From Spongospora subterranea f. sp. subterranea (lineage: Eukaryota; Endomyxa: Phytomyxea; Phytomyxea; Plasmodiophorida): a DNA stretch of 64,000 nucleotides. A model generated the notes under the pieces. That model worked only from the letters and a program-made list of their open reading frames with translations, had not been told where the DNA came from and did no database searches. The first letter of the stretch is position 1. Each line of letters opens with the position of its first letter. A program made the translations under genes and the position numbers. The DNA is taken from the NCBI GenBank assembly GCA_049724395.1, contig JAUGWO010000046.1, positions 1-64,000 on the forward strand, given 5' to 3'. This document shows positions 1 through 10,134 of this stretch, piece by piece.

Positions 1-210
1 ATGCTAAGTTTTTCCAGCTTTCGAAGTAATTCGATGGTCCTGTTTTTTGGCGTCAGCGTTGTGCGTTGGTCAAGTTGTCTTCCCGAGTTAGATAATTGTT
101 CGGCGGAGTTGAGGATGTCGTTGGTGGTTCAATTTTGTTAGTCAATGATTCGCTGTCAGTTATCCTTAATGAGAACTTTTTCGGTTCTTGCATGCTTTAT
201 TGTTGTTTTC

Positions 211-897
211 CTATGTAATCTTTAGCGCATTTCTCTCGCATTGATTATGTGTTGCTCTAATGTTGCTATTCATCAGAGTGTCTTCCTCAATTGGACAGGT
301 TCCATAATGATTCAGTCTACTATGTCCCATTGGTGTTGAAGGTTTTCCACGTATTTGGTGCAATACATAGATCATACTCTTCCAAGTACCGCTGTCTTTT
401 AATTTTGGGAAAAACGTTTCTATCCATTTCTGTATATCTGTGGTCAGAGATTGAGTTCCCTGACTGACTATGATTATGTTGATTTTATATATAAAAGCTG
501 CCATTGTAAACTCGAACAATCCAGCACATTGCCGGTCATGTTCCATTTTGTCTAGATATTGATCAAGAGTATAATTTTCGTTGTTGGGGAATGATCCGGC
601 GTAGTTCAGTATTTTTGTCGCAATGGTGCTTCCATGATTTGGGTCTCTGGCATAATCACATATTTTACTACGAAGTTGCTGTACGGTTATTTCTGGTATT
701 GCCCATGATGTTCTGATTACTTCGAAGGCGCAATTACCTATGCCGATCACATCTTTGAAAATGTATTTGCTGTTTTCAATTGTTATCATACATGATACAT
801 GCATTCGATCGCTGTTTCCACCTGTTTTTTTTAAGGTCTGCGTATAGGTTCGTTTTGGTTGTATTCTGTTGTACTGACTGGTGATTATTGTATTCAA
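211..897 (-). CDS. OTU-like cysteine protease domain of a mobile element
   Basis: This is a 228-residue open frame with no ATG at its 5' end; it is probably entered by frameshift or splicing from the zinc-knuckle frame. Near residue 52 it has GIGNCAFEVI, matching the G-N-C-x-F catalytic cysteine block of OTU-family proteases. Near the C-terminus NHYGTCPI could supply the catalytic His. OTU domains of this type are carried by several LTR, Helitron and other transposons. The Asp usually preceding GNC is replaced by Ile-Gly, so activity is uncertain. Downstream sequence to position 1 is not clearly coding. Confidence 0.5.
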   Translation of the reverse strand: MNTIITSQYNRIQPKRTYTQTLKKTGGNSDRMHVSCMITIENSKYIFKDVIGIGNCAFEVIRTSWAIPEITVQQLRSKICDYARDPNHGSTIATKILNYAGSFPNNENYTLDQYLDKMEHDRQCAGLFEFTMAAFIYKINIIIVSQGTQSLTTDIQKWIETFFPKLKDSGTWKSMIYVLHQIRGKPSTPMGHSRLNHYGTCPIEEDTLMNSNIRATHNQCERNALKIT

Positions 898-1079
898 TAG
901 TTTCGGTATGGGCAGTTTTTAGTTTCGTGTCCGTCTTCCTTGCATGTGACGCAAGGCAGCTTTTCGTCGATTTTGGGGCATCTCTGCCAACTTATGACTG
1001 TTGTTCCCGCATTTCGAGCAGGCGACTTTGCCACATTTATCTTTTGCAAAAGCATTGTATCTGCAAGCAGGCCCTTCAC
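894..1079 (-). CDS. Zinc-knuckle (CCHC) end of a transposon gag-like ORF
   Basis: The last 25 or so residues contain CVTCKEDGHETKNC, an exact C-x2-C-x4-H-x4-C zinc knuckle of the kind that binds nucleic acid in retroelement Gag proteins. The ORF stops a few residues after the knuckle with TGA. The OTU-like frame begins across this stop in another reading frame, a layout seen in gag/pro junctions of retroelements. A second cysteine-rich patch lies upstream in the same strand but I cannot resolve its frame. No long terminal repeat is visible. Probably a remnant of a mobile element running off the left edge on the minus strand. The true start is not visible. Confidence 0.5.
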   Translation of the reverse strand: MKGLLADTMLLQKINVAKSPARNAGTTVISWQRCPKIDEKLPCVTCKEDGHETKNCPYRNY

Positions 1080-1285
1080 ACATTGCTTTCTAGTATTTTG
1101 TATTGAACAGCTGTATATTGTCTGCCAAGTATTTTGGCATTTCCTTTTTTGATGATGATATCGGCATCGCCCTTTGTATAAAACTGAAACATTGTCGTAT
1201 GAGTACCAATTCGCCTATAGCTTTCCGGTTTGTTTCGATCATGATTATTCATTCCTGGAAGGCTTGGAATGAATGGTATTTTGGA

Positions 1286-1312
1286 GGGGTACGCTATAGT
1301 CTTGCGTACCCC
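1286..1312. repeat. 9-bp-arm hairpin GGGGTACGC / GCGTACCCC
   Basis: Perfect 9-bp inverted arms at 1286-1294 and 1304-1312 are separated by 9 nt containing TATAGT. It lies just outside the left palindromes of the piggyBac-like element. A similar hairpin occurs at 8416-8436, suggesting a small repeat family or the end of a nonautonomous element. Confidence 0.6.
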
Positions 1313-1330
1313 CTAACCCTGATCCCCATA

Positions 1331-1405
1331 GCCGGCATAATATGCCGGCCACGGAGATTTGCAGTTTTTGCGTTGACCCGTTAGCCGACATAATATGCCG
1401 GCTAA
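1331..1405. repeat. Left palindrome pair of the piggyBac-like element
   Basis: GCCGGCATAATATGCCGGC at 1331-1349 is a perfect 9+1+9 palindrome. A second copy at 1381-1405 has 12-bp arms with one mismatch (GCCGACATA in the left arm). Both share the core found at the right end. Confidence 0.8.
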
Positions 1406-1583
1406 AACGGCCCAAAAGATACAGTTTTCAAAAGCAAATTCTGAACCACCCTTTGGATTTTTCTTGAAAAAATTTTGACGATCATTTTTGGGCGAATGTA
1501 AAGTGCGCCCACCAGGTTTGGTTCCGCCACAAAATCATCCGTGGCCTAGCTGCGCTTTGTGAGAGTTTTCTCAAAGGTAAAGT

Positions 1584-4500
1584 GTGACGGACGTCTTTGT
1601 TGACTTATCGAAGTACAGTTTGGTTCATTTTTCTGTTGGCAATCCATTATCGATATTGCACTGCGAATTTCTTGGCACAATGGCGACCCTCGAAGCATTT
1701 TTTGCGAGCGATTCCAGCGATGAAGAGTGGGATTGTCCACAAAACACCGAGTGGAATTTCTTGAGTGCAGACCAGCTCGGAGAGTTCAACATCACTAGTA
1801 CAGGGATGGACGAATTGCTGCTTTCAACTGCAATTCCAGAAATCAAGGCACTTTGTCGCAATGCTCGACAATTGCTGTGCAGACAATCGAATAATGATGT
1901 CACCCTTAGCGACGTGGTGAATTATTTTCTTGAATCGATCATCGCTGCTGTATTTTCTGTTGTTTTGGAAGGACTACCTCACTGCGAGAAAGTGGTTGGC
2001 AGCGAAATCGTTCAGTTCATCAAGATTTTAGTGTACGTTTCGTTGTATCGGACGACTCCGACGAAGTTTTTTAAACTTCAATACGCTTTTCTGTATCCGA
2101 TGGCTGCTGCATTGGATCAGGGAGCATTCAGAAAGGTTTTGAAAGCTTTGAACAAGAAGCGGTCCAGCTCGAATGGTGGTACGTGGGATGCCCCGTTTAC
2201 TGTCGATCCTGTAGTTCGTTCAATGGAACAGTCGTTAACAGTGTGTAGCTGCAAAATGGAATAAATCCGGGGCGCGACAATTCTCTCGATAGACGACGAC
2301 CAATATCGATTGACATCTGTGCTCTCTGCAGAAATGGGATTCGCCCGAATCAACAATCCCAAGAAAGCCTTTGGAGTTGTTTCAACCAATGCGGTGTCGC
2401 TGGTTTCTTCAGTGGTTCTCGGTCTAAGACTATCAGGAAAAGGAGAAGGATTCGGCGATATTGCTTAGATAATACTAATGTGGATGCAAAACGTTGGTCT
2501 GCCCAATCAGGTTATTGGACGGTCCGAAACTGTTGCAATGGATCGCGGATACCTTCTTCCAGAACTTGTTGAATTTTTGTGTCGTCAAGGGTTCAATTTG
2601 ATCGGCACCTACAAACGTATCAAATCAGCACCGTTCACGTTTGGAAACGTACCTGGCAGTCGCGGCCGTTTGCAAATTCAAGAGGAAGGCGCCAAAAGCA
2701 TATATGTGGCTCGCAAAAAATTTGACAACCGATGGGTGTATTCTATCGCATATCGCGGTGGTATAGGACGAGTTGCGATGCTTTTTTCCACAGATCCTCG
2801 ACTCAACACTTGGATTTGCAAACACAACCACAACACTGCGGAACCTCTTGCTGGACATAATTTGATCAGGCAATGTGTCGATGAGACGACAATAGCTTTG
2901 ACAGTTGGTCAAGGTAAGGACGCACACACATCTGTGCTGGTTGATTATAATTCATTTGCAGGGGGGAGCGAATGGCACATTTTACGAGTGGGTCTGGTAA
3001 CGTCTACGCATGCTTCCACTCTTCTACGGGCTGTGCATTCATCACTCGAAGACGAAAATGAAAGTTCGCTGCTAAGATGGATTGGAATTCGAAGGGAGAG
3101 GATTCAAGAGCTTCCTTCGAAGCACGAAACGGAACGATGAGATCAAGGCGATGTTGAAGGAACGTGGACTCAACTTATCGAGAACAAAAGAAGTTTTGGT
3201 AGATCGGTTGTTGGAGTCTCCTGTGGCTGCCGAAAATATCTTGGCCCAGCTGATGAAGAAATGGTTCATGAAACCCTTTACCAGCTCGCACATAAAACTT
3301 TGGATCAGTCAATGAGCGCAACGTGAGGAATGCACTTCCCGATTTCTTACACGACCATGGACAAGGATACAAGCTCTTGGGTGAAATTGCACAGCGTGGA
3401 CTGCTTCGGAAAAAGGTTGATGATCAACGAATGGTCCATTTGATGGCCACATCAGTTGATGGGGTTTTTGTACTTTCTCCTCCAGCTGACGGCGATCCTT
3501 TTGCTTGTGTGCTTGAAGTCAAAACCATGACTACCGATACCACAGTTCAAGAAGCGAATGACCGTTTGAGGAAGGCATGGGATCTCACTGGAAATCAATC
3601 TCAAAGTTTCTGTGCTGTTTCTCTTCATAGTCCTTTGTTCAAGCACTTGGTCTGGACAGTCGATTACAGGGCGCAAATCGTGCACCATCTGTCTGTCACA
3701 TCTTTGAGGCATTGCTTGTTTACAGTTGCTGATGTCACTCACATCATTTATGCGGTGTTGATAGAGGTCGACCTGCCAACCCTTGAAATTTATGAAAGCA
3801 TCATCGACCGCTGTTGCACGAACCATCTACAGTACTTCTCACGCTCCGATTCATCACAAAGTTTGAATCTCAACCCTGAGGAGTTCGGGCATGCGGTTGA
3901 TTTGAACACTGTAAAGGTCTGGAAAAATCTGCAATCGGCGATCGACAAGCATTGCACTAATTCTCAAATGCGGAAGCCTGTCCATGACATAGTTCCTTTC
4001 GCAGTTGCTCAGTGGAATCACTATAAAGGCGGACAGGATATTGTTTCTCGAATTTTGAAAAATGTGAAGGTGGATTTCCGATGTCTGTCACCAAGGGCGT
4101 ACATCGTTATGCGTATGATTATGACTGCTCTAATGAATTCACATATGGTTTTGCGGCTTCTGAAGCACGAAGAACGATTGGGATCATTCCAAACATACAA
4201 ACATTTGAAACAATCCCTGAACAAAGACAGTTCTTTTTGGAGTTTTCTGAGTGTATTTGTAAATGACTGGGTCCCATCAGCTCGCTTCATTACAAGTGTT
4301 GACGACGCTGCAGAAATTGGATTGGAACGACAAGGTTCCAATAACATTGACCGCCCAGCTGACAACGCCGCAACAGCCCCGAAAAGAAACAAGCTGGCGT
4401 AAAAAGATACTTTCCATGCGCGAGTGTCTCACAAAAGAAAAGAATGTCCCATTTGTGGCACACAAACAACGGTCGCCTGTACGATTTGTGGCGTACACGT

Positions 4501-4642
4501 TTGCGGTGAGAAAGCGCTTGGGCAGCGCCGTTCATGTTGGGACATTCTACATACCGCTCAGATAATTGAAAAGCGGGACCGTCCTTGCCGTGAATCAGGA
4601 GCTCGAGGACGACGTGATAGACGACGTGTATCTGGTTTCTGA
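1584..4642 (+). pseudogene. piggyBac-like transposase pseudogene
   Basis: The frame runs from 1584 to 3140 except for in-frame TAA at 2262-2264 and TAG at 2466-2468. Between them is LSIDDDQYRL, and after them AMDRGYLLPELVEFL followed by FNLIGTYKR, the Asp-containing blocks typical of piggyBac (DDE_Tnp_1_7) transposases. A frame change near 3.1 kb leads to a SAP-like segment (LKERGLNLSRTKEVLVDRLL), then another change near 3.32 kb into 3323-4402. An in-frame TAA at 4400-4402 precedes a cysteine cluster CPICGTQTTVACTICGVHVC (from about 4436), matching the C-terminal zinc-binding domain of piggyBac transposases. All three in-frame stops are TAA or TAG, one transition away from Gln codons. The gene is dead as written. 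Confidence 0.75.
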
Positions 4643-4703
4643 CACCCAAGAACCAACAATTAGGTCAAGAGGACGTGTGAGAACGGCTTCTCAAAGCAGC
4701 AAT

Positions 4704-4938
4704 CCATAGCCGGCATAATATGCCGGCTATGGTTTTTGTATGGAGCTGCGGGGTCCAAAAAGCGCGTTTACGGCAATTTGGTTTCTGAGGCGAAAAACAA
4801 ACAATTTTTTTTGTTGAAGGCTCGGTGTCGTTCAGAATTAATTAGTCAAGCCAGATTTATTGTTTGATAAAAAAAACGGTGCCCTCAGACACAATCTCAG
4901 GTGTTCAAAGTCGTAGCCGGCATATTATGCCGGCTACG
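4704..4938. repeat. Right palindrome pair of the piggyBac-like element
   Basis: The palindrome at 4704-4732 has perfect 14-bp arms around a single A (starts CCATAGCCGGCATA). The one at 4912-4938 has perfect 13-bp arms around a single T (starts CGTAGCCGGCATA). They repeat the left-end core about 3.4 kb away. Confidence 0.8.
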
Positions 4939-5309
4939 GAGTGCGGATCAGCGTGGACGTCCATTCCACGGGTTATTTATACAGTCTATAGCGGAGTGAT
5001 GTACTGCACTTCACAATACGGTACTCCTACGCTATTAAGAATCTTAATTTTCTCTCTTTTTCTGTCTCTCTCTCTCATCTCGCGTCCGTCCTTGCCCTCC
5101 AGCGGGAACGTAGCATAATATTTGACATCATGTGTTCAGTATTGAAAGTTGAAGAACCTGATAATTGCTATAAACTGCATGGACATTCGGTACGTTATCA
5201 TCAGAATTTCACCGAACAAAAACAAAGTGTATTAAATGATGGTGAAAAGATATACTCCTAGAAAACTCTTATCTTAAAATCCATGTCGACCATGCTGTAC
5301 TTATAAATC

Positions 5310-6746
5310 TCAATAATGCACTTTTTTCGATATATGAACATCTTCCTCAACCCCGGATAATTTAGCGATGGCAGGTAGCAAACTACATTCCTTGACCAAC
5401 TCGCAGATCGTTGGGCAAACGCCCTGAACTCGAAGCACTTCACCGAGCGAATAGCAATCATGTTCAGGTTTCATTGCAAATCCGGGACGAGCATCAATGG
5501 CATGTCGCTCCGAGATTTGGGAATTGAAATTCTGAGTATACACAGGACTCTCTTCAACGCGGCGCGCAATATCAAAATCAATGATGTAGCCAGTTTCTAG
5601 AAGAAGATTGTTCTGCCTAATATCACCATGAACAAAGGCCATGGAATGTAGTGTATGAAGCTTATGAATCACACTCTTCACCCCACTGGAAGTCCAACCA
5701 CCATTATCCTCTTTGAAAGAATATTTCAAAATAGAAATTTCGCCACCAACATTATCACACTGAGCAAATTCGTCGAGCAAAGTTTGCACCAAAACAAGGT
5801 TCGGCAGATCATATCCATCAAAAAATTTCCAAACTTCATCATGTCGATCTGTCTGATAATTAGAGACACGATATACATAATAGCTCACGTCATCATCAGA
5901 ATACCATCTCAAAAAAGTAAAGTCTCTATCGGAGTCCAGACGAGGGCATGGAAGACGTTGAGAATTACAATAATGTGCATCCAACAAGCTGGATTCCTTA
6001 TCCAATTGATGAAGGAACTCTATTCCTGCCCGAAAACCAGATAAAAATGATGCTACTGAGTCTGTATCTGACCACCGACAGTGGATTAGTGGTGAGCTGA
6101 CGGCCATGGTTGAAGTGCCATCGAAAACATGAACACATAATTGCAATTCCTGCAAGTCACAAACGATGGCAATGAAGGCACCAGCATTCAGGTATGGCGA
6201 ATGCACACTATAGCCAAGCGACTCGTTCTCCAAATCGAAGGTCAAGCTCTTCCTTACTTGAAGGTGGGCATAAAGATATTTACGACTCGGGTCTAGTGAA
6301 TGAACAAAACCCATATCTGCCACAGAAGGATGAGAAAAGGATCCGGATGCACCGCGACCCGGGAGTTGATGACAACAAAGAATTTGACCTTGAAAATATT
6401 GGTAGAGAAACGCGGCAAATGTACCGGCAAGAGATACTGACAGAAAGTTTTCATGATGATTTCCTGGATCTGCCGTATGATCAACAGCGCAGAGAAAACG
6501 TCGGGCAAAGGTGTAATCAATATTGCTTGGAGATTGCATGGAAGACAAAATTTGGAGTGATAAACGAGATGCGAACCTCGGGATGATATGAGAGCGGGAT
6601 TGAGCAGTGTCATGTACCCACGAGCGTGGAGCGCGTGACGATACAGCAGGGCATTGACGTTCGGGAGATCTGAGCAATTCTGAGACAAATTTCAGAATAT
6701 CAGCAACCTGACAAACGACCGTACAAAAATGAATACAGAACGGCAA
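5310..6746 (-). CDS. Crinkler-type protein-kinase-like protein
   Basis: The open frame is about 478 codons; its 5' codon is TTG, so the real start is probably the internal ATG about 65-70 residues in, or an upstream exon. The C-terminal third has a kinase-like catalytic core: FVHGDIRQNNLLL (catalytic loop, HGD in place of HRD), YIIDFDIARR (metal-binding DFG replaced by DFD), and RHAIDARPGFAMKPEHDCYSLGEVL. The HGDxRxxN / DFD / RHxxAxxG...HDxxSLG pattern is that of the kinase-like domain found at the C-terminus of Crinkler (CRN) family proteins and related kinases of oomycetes and chytrids. The N-terminal half is not recognisable. No signal peptide is visible. It sits alone between transposon remnants, as such genes often do. 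Confidence 0.6.
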   Translation of the reverse strand: MPFCIHFCTVVCQVADILKFVSELLRSPERQCPAVSSRAPRSWVHDTAQSRSHIIPRFASRLSLQILSSMQSPSNIDYTFARRFLCAVDHTADPGNHHENFLSVSLAGTFAAFLYQYFQGQILCCHQLPGRGASGSFSHPSVADMGFVHSLDPSRKYLYAHLQVRKSLTFDLENESLGYSVHSPYLNAGAFIAIVCDLQELQLCVHVFDGTSTMAVSSPLIHCRWSDTDSVASFLSGFRAGIEFLHQLDKESSLLDAHYCNSQRLPCPRLDSDRDFTFLRWYSDDDVSYYVYRVSNYQTDRHDEVWKFFDGYDLPNLVLVQTLLDEFAQCDNVGGEISILKYSFKEDNGGWTSSGVKSVIHKLHTLHSMAFVHGDIRQNNLLLETGYIIDFDIARRVEESPVYTQNFNSQISERHAIDARPGFAMKPEHDCYSLGEVLRVQGVCPTICELVKECSLLPAIAKLSGVEEDVHISKKVHY

Positions 6747-7175
6747 TCTATCCTAAAGAATGTGGTAAACTGAAATGAACGAGATAGTGAGTGGGAACCG
6801 AGTATGCACAATATATCTCGTGTGGAAACATTAAAAAAACAATTTGAAGAACAAGAGATAGAACTAATCGAGCAATACAACAAAACAATGCTAGCATGAA
6901 AAAACCGATTTTGAATGCTATCATCTACATCAATCAAAAGATTAGACCATTATCGAAACAGATCTATTGTCAGAGCCCATTGAGAGAATATATCTGATCA
7001 TGCTCTAAATGAAAAATACGATTGGAAAAACTCCAAAGGATCCATTATTCAAGACTAAATAAACAGAATGAAAAATGGTAACCCATGTTCGATGCATCGT
7101 GGAAGGTCTGGCTGTAAACCCAACAAACATGCTAAAAAATGTACCACCACCCGATTGTTCAGTCAATACAGGGAT

Positions 7176-7424
7176 TTATTTACCTGGTGCTGGTAGCGAC
7201 CGAGACTGAAGGTCGTGCAGTTGCTGTCTGAAGGCACTCCGATTTTGTTTAAGAGCGGTGACTGCAGATGCATACGAATTGACAATAGGTGCATAAGCAA
7301 GAATGAGATTTTGGTTCTTGTCTCTCTCCGCGTGGGCAAGGGCCGCCATTGCAGCCGCGAGTTCCGCATTTGCAGCCGCGAGTTCCGCCTTTGCTACTTC
7401 TATTTTCTCGTTTAAACTATCCAT
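7176..7424 (-). CDS. Small Ala-rich coiled-coil protein, unknown function
   Basis: This is an 82-residue ORF starting with ATG. Residues 1-40 form an Ala/Glu-rich heptad-like repeat (AELAAANAELAAAMAALAHA), predicted by eye to be a coiled coil. The C-terminal half continues as a probable helix ending at RSLPAPGK. No family is recognised. It lies upstream of, and on the same strand as, the Crinkler-type kinase gene but 430 bp away. It could be an exon of a larger gene. Confidence 0.4.
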   Translation of the reverse strand: MDSLNEKIEVAKAELAAANAELAAAMAALAHAERDKNQNLILAYAPIVNSYASAVTALKQNRSAFRQQLHDLQSRSLPAPGK

Positions 7425-7837
7425 TGATAATCGATAGACAATTTGATAAAATCAAATGAGAATGAAGACTCGGTCGATCAATCAATGGCCGAGAAATCTT
7501 TCTGTCCGCCAGTAAGCAGAAGTACCGTATGAATCACGACGAATTGTGAGGAAACACAATCCTTGCATCATTCATCAATGGGCTAATGCCGCTCAAATCG
7601 GCGCAGTTGCAATCGTCCCGATTTTTGCACCGACGAAAACGGCTTGCGACCGTCAAAGGAGTTGACTCAGGTGCGTGAGGATGATGCGGAGGCTATATTT
7701 TTGCCAAAATTGATCAGATTCGCGAGATCTAAAGTGCTAAACACCAAGTAGAATAAACAGAAACAGACTACGAGCTCCTTTGTGTTTTGTTTGCCGGCAA
7801 CTAGTACTGATTAATGCATTCTGACAGATGATTAAAT

Positions 7838-8194
7838 TCAAATCTTCATGAACACAGTAGCCATGTTGCAATTACAGATATTGGTGAGTATCGCCTGAAT
7901 CATTTGGTAAAGACTCTGCGTTAGGATCCAAGGACTGGCAACATGGCGTTCAAAATTCCCGGGGTTGTCATTGACGAAAGAACAATCAGAAACGGGACAA
8001 GGAAACAGATTGGATATGGGGTCTCGTCGAATGCATCGTTGAGTACCAACTAGTAACTGAACAATGACACTAGCTTGGTGGATGTTACGAACATGGAGTT
8101 TCCTGGCAGCAAGCGTCGGGAACAGTTGATTGCATTGACTGCAACGAATCGTCATGGTCCGGGCATCAACGAAGGCATGCCAAGGCAAAACCAA
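7838..8194 (-). CDS. C2H2-like zinc finger fragment
   Basis: The frame contains CSQCNQLFPTLAARKLHVRNIH (C-x2-C-x12-H-x4-H) and a second finger-like segment CPVSDCSFVNDNPGNFERHV that lacks a clear final His. The 5' codon is TTG; an internal ATG precedes the first finger directly (MTIRCSQC). This could be the DNA-binding part of a transposon protein or a short host gene. Nothing else in the neighbourhood completes it. Confidence 0.35.
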   Translation of the reverse strand: MVLPWHAFVDARTMTIRCSQCNQLFPTLAARKLHVRNIHQASVIVQLLVGTQRCIRRDPISNLFPCPVSDCSFVNDNPGNFERHVASPWILTQSLYQMIQAILTNICNCNMATVFMKI

Positions 8195-8415
8195 AAGCCG
8201 ACTGGCACGGTACGGCCCACGAACTATATTAGATTTTCAATAATTACAAAGTTTATGCTGATATAGTGCAAAACTGGTTGGGGACTTATAGCGTTGAAGT
8301 ATGCCATTGAGGAGGATTTTTCAAGAGCTTTCCCACAACGAACTGCTCAAACTAGGGGATTGTTGTTAGGGACATTCATCTCATGAACTGATGTGACGAA
8401 CGTATTTTCTGGTGT

Positions 8416-8436
8416 GTACCCCTATAGTTGGGGTAC
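8416..8436. repeat. 7-bp-arm hairpin GTACCCC / GGGGTAC
   Basis: Inverted arms flank the loop TATAGTT. The arms and the TATAG loop resemble the hairpin at 1286-1312. Confidence 0.5.
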
Positions 8437-8573
8437 TCAGGGTTCTATGGGATGAACGTACATTACCTTTGGTATTGGCGACACCATGGATATCGATCTA
8501 GACAATAACAGGCCTATTCTCATTTTCCGATGATGACAAAAAATATGTATTGATAGTGGTACGACGATGATGG

Positions 8574-10071
8574 CTATCCTGTGTCGCCAACGGGTCGGTT
8601 CCCCTTGCCTATTGAAGACGCTGATGTTTTCCCAGATGTGGTGTCAAATTGGTCTGTAGGTTTGGGCAACGGCGACAATCCAGTCGGGCGTTTACGTTTT
8701 GATGGAGATTCAACTTTAGATGGTCCTGCTAAAGGCGTCAATTCAGGACATGAATCCATTGGTCGTTTGAATCTTGATTGGGCAATGATATCGGTCACCC
8801 TCCGACAAACCATGTTGAAAAGGATGTTGGAAATGGACGAAGACACGTGGACAGACTCGAGACTAGAACGGGCTGGATGTGGTTTGAGAAATTGTTTCCA
8901 AAGATCGCCATTGGGGATCTCGACCGCGATTAAATGGGCGAGTTTGGCGTAGAGAGCGTCACCGTGCTCAGGAAAAAGGTAAAAATCGCCAATGGATGAT
9001 ATTACGATATCTATTAGCGCCATGACCTTTTCAATACCATTATTGGCTGTCCCTATGGCACAAACCTGGTCCATTTCCAGTCGGATTGAGATCAGACGTT
9101 GAGCTTGTTCGAACGTCGGAAAATGCTGTAAATCGCTTCTGAACGTGTTCACGACTGTATCAAAATCTTGATTGGGCAATAGGGTCTTAGCCCTTTTGCC
9201 GGAGAGAATGAAATTGACTCTCTTCATGAGTATTTGAAAGAGCAAATCGGTTGCGGCGCTACACGAGTGCTCATCGCCTAAACCCTGCATGCCTGTTCCT
9301 GACCATGATCTGATGAGAGTTTGAAAATATGGTTTTTGCGATAAATCCCAACAGCCTTGTAGTGTCGACAAAAGAAGAAATTTTGGAAACCAGGTCCTTA
9401 AATTGTTCAGGATATAACCGCAGGCGCTGGCTTGATGAATATGCAATATCGAGCACTGCAGCGAACCAATGATTCAAATTCAAACCCACCCTTGTCTGGT
9501 CAATCAGTTGACGAAACCGCATCAAAACTCCAACTTGATCAATCGTCGGAATTAGGCGCAACGATTCGATCGTATTAAGAACTGGACTGGGCGTCAATCG
9601 CGGCATCATATCCAAACCTGACCAGGACATTGGGGATTCGTGAAAGAATACACTTGCCATTCTCATATATGTTGTCAGAACGGTTTCTCGAATCGCGAAA
9701 GATGATTCCGGATAGTTGCGATCAATGAATGCAGCACTGAGACGCGCGACGAAATCTTCTAGAGAATGTTCTTGGAAATCGATATATGGGGCATTCTCAA
9801 GAGCCGCCTTGAACAGTTCGACAGGTAAAATGGGCTGCCCAGGTCGGATTATGCTGAATGAACATTCGAAATTGGCCAAATCGGTCCGTAACTTGTCTGA
9901 CAATTGGTGAGGACGTTGGTCCTGAATAATCGGGACGATTGGTGGCGAAACGGATTCGGTTGTATCAATGGATGAAATCAGGTCCAATGTCACCAATTTA
10001 GTGTGGCTGTCCACAGCTAACCCAATGGCCATCAAGGCCACGTAAAGTACAGCACTCGCCAATGTTTGCAT
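8574..10071 (-). CDS. Secreted, internally duplicated protein with basic C-terminal tail
   Basis: The first frame (10071 down to about 9320) opens with ATG and a hydrophobic N-terminus (MQTLASAVLYVALMAIGLA), a good signal-peptide candidate. The second frame (about 9330 down to 8574) continues it in another phase. The two halves look like a tandem duplication. Half one has SWSGLDMM, then IPTIDQ, then IDQ, then LDIAYSS, then LYPEQF; half two has SWSGTGMQ, FPTFEQ, MDQ, IDIVISS and LFPEHG in the same order and similar spacing. The motif match means the frame change near 9310-9340 is a 1-nt break rather than two genes. The tail is Pro/Ser-rich with SPSKRKRPTG, a possible nuclear localisation signal. 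No known domain is recognised. Signal peptide plus basic motif would fit a secreted effector, but that is inference. Confidence 0.55.
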
Positions 10072-10134
10072 CGGAAATTCGATCTGCAGAATACAGTAGC
10101 TGGATAAGCATAATTTATCCTAGGGGTGGGCACA

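Larger units (their letters stand above)
1326..4940 (+). mobile_element. Decayed piggyBac-like DNA transposon
   Basis: A piggyBac-type transposase relic on the plus strand is bracketed by two pairs of near-identical palindromes built on GCCGGCATA-W-TATGCCGGC, two on the left (1331 and 1381) and two on the right (4704 and 4912). I did not find convincing TTAA target duplications immediately outside them, so the outer boundaries are approximate and defined by the palindromes only. The coding part is interrupted by nonsense codons and frame breaks, so the copy is not autonomous. Confidence 0.6.

Noticed and set aside
2262-2468. Alternative genetic code with TAA/TAG read as Gln
   Set aside because: Only the decayed transposase shows in-frame TAA/TAG. 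RidA, RCC1 and amidotransferase end at TAA exactly where homologues end, and calreticulin and the RRM protein end at TGA.
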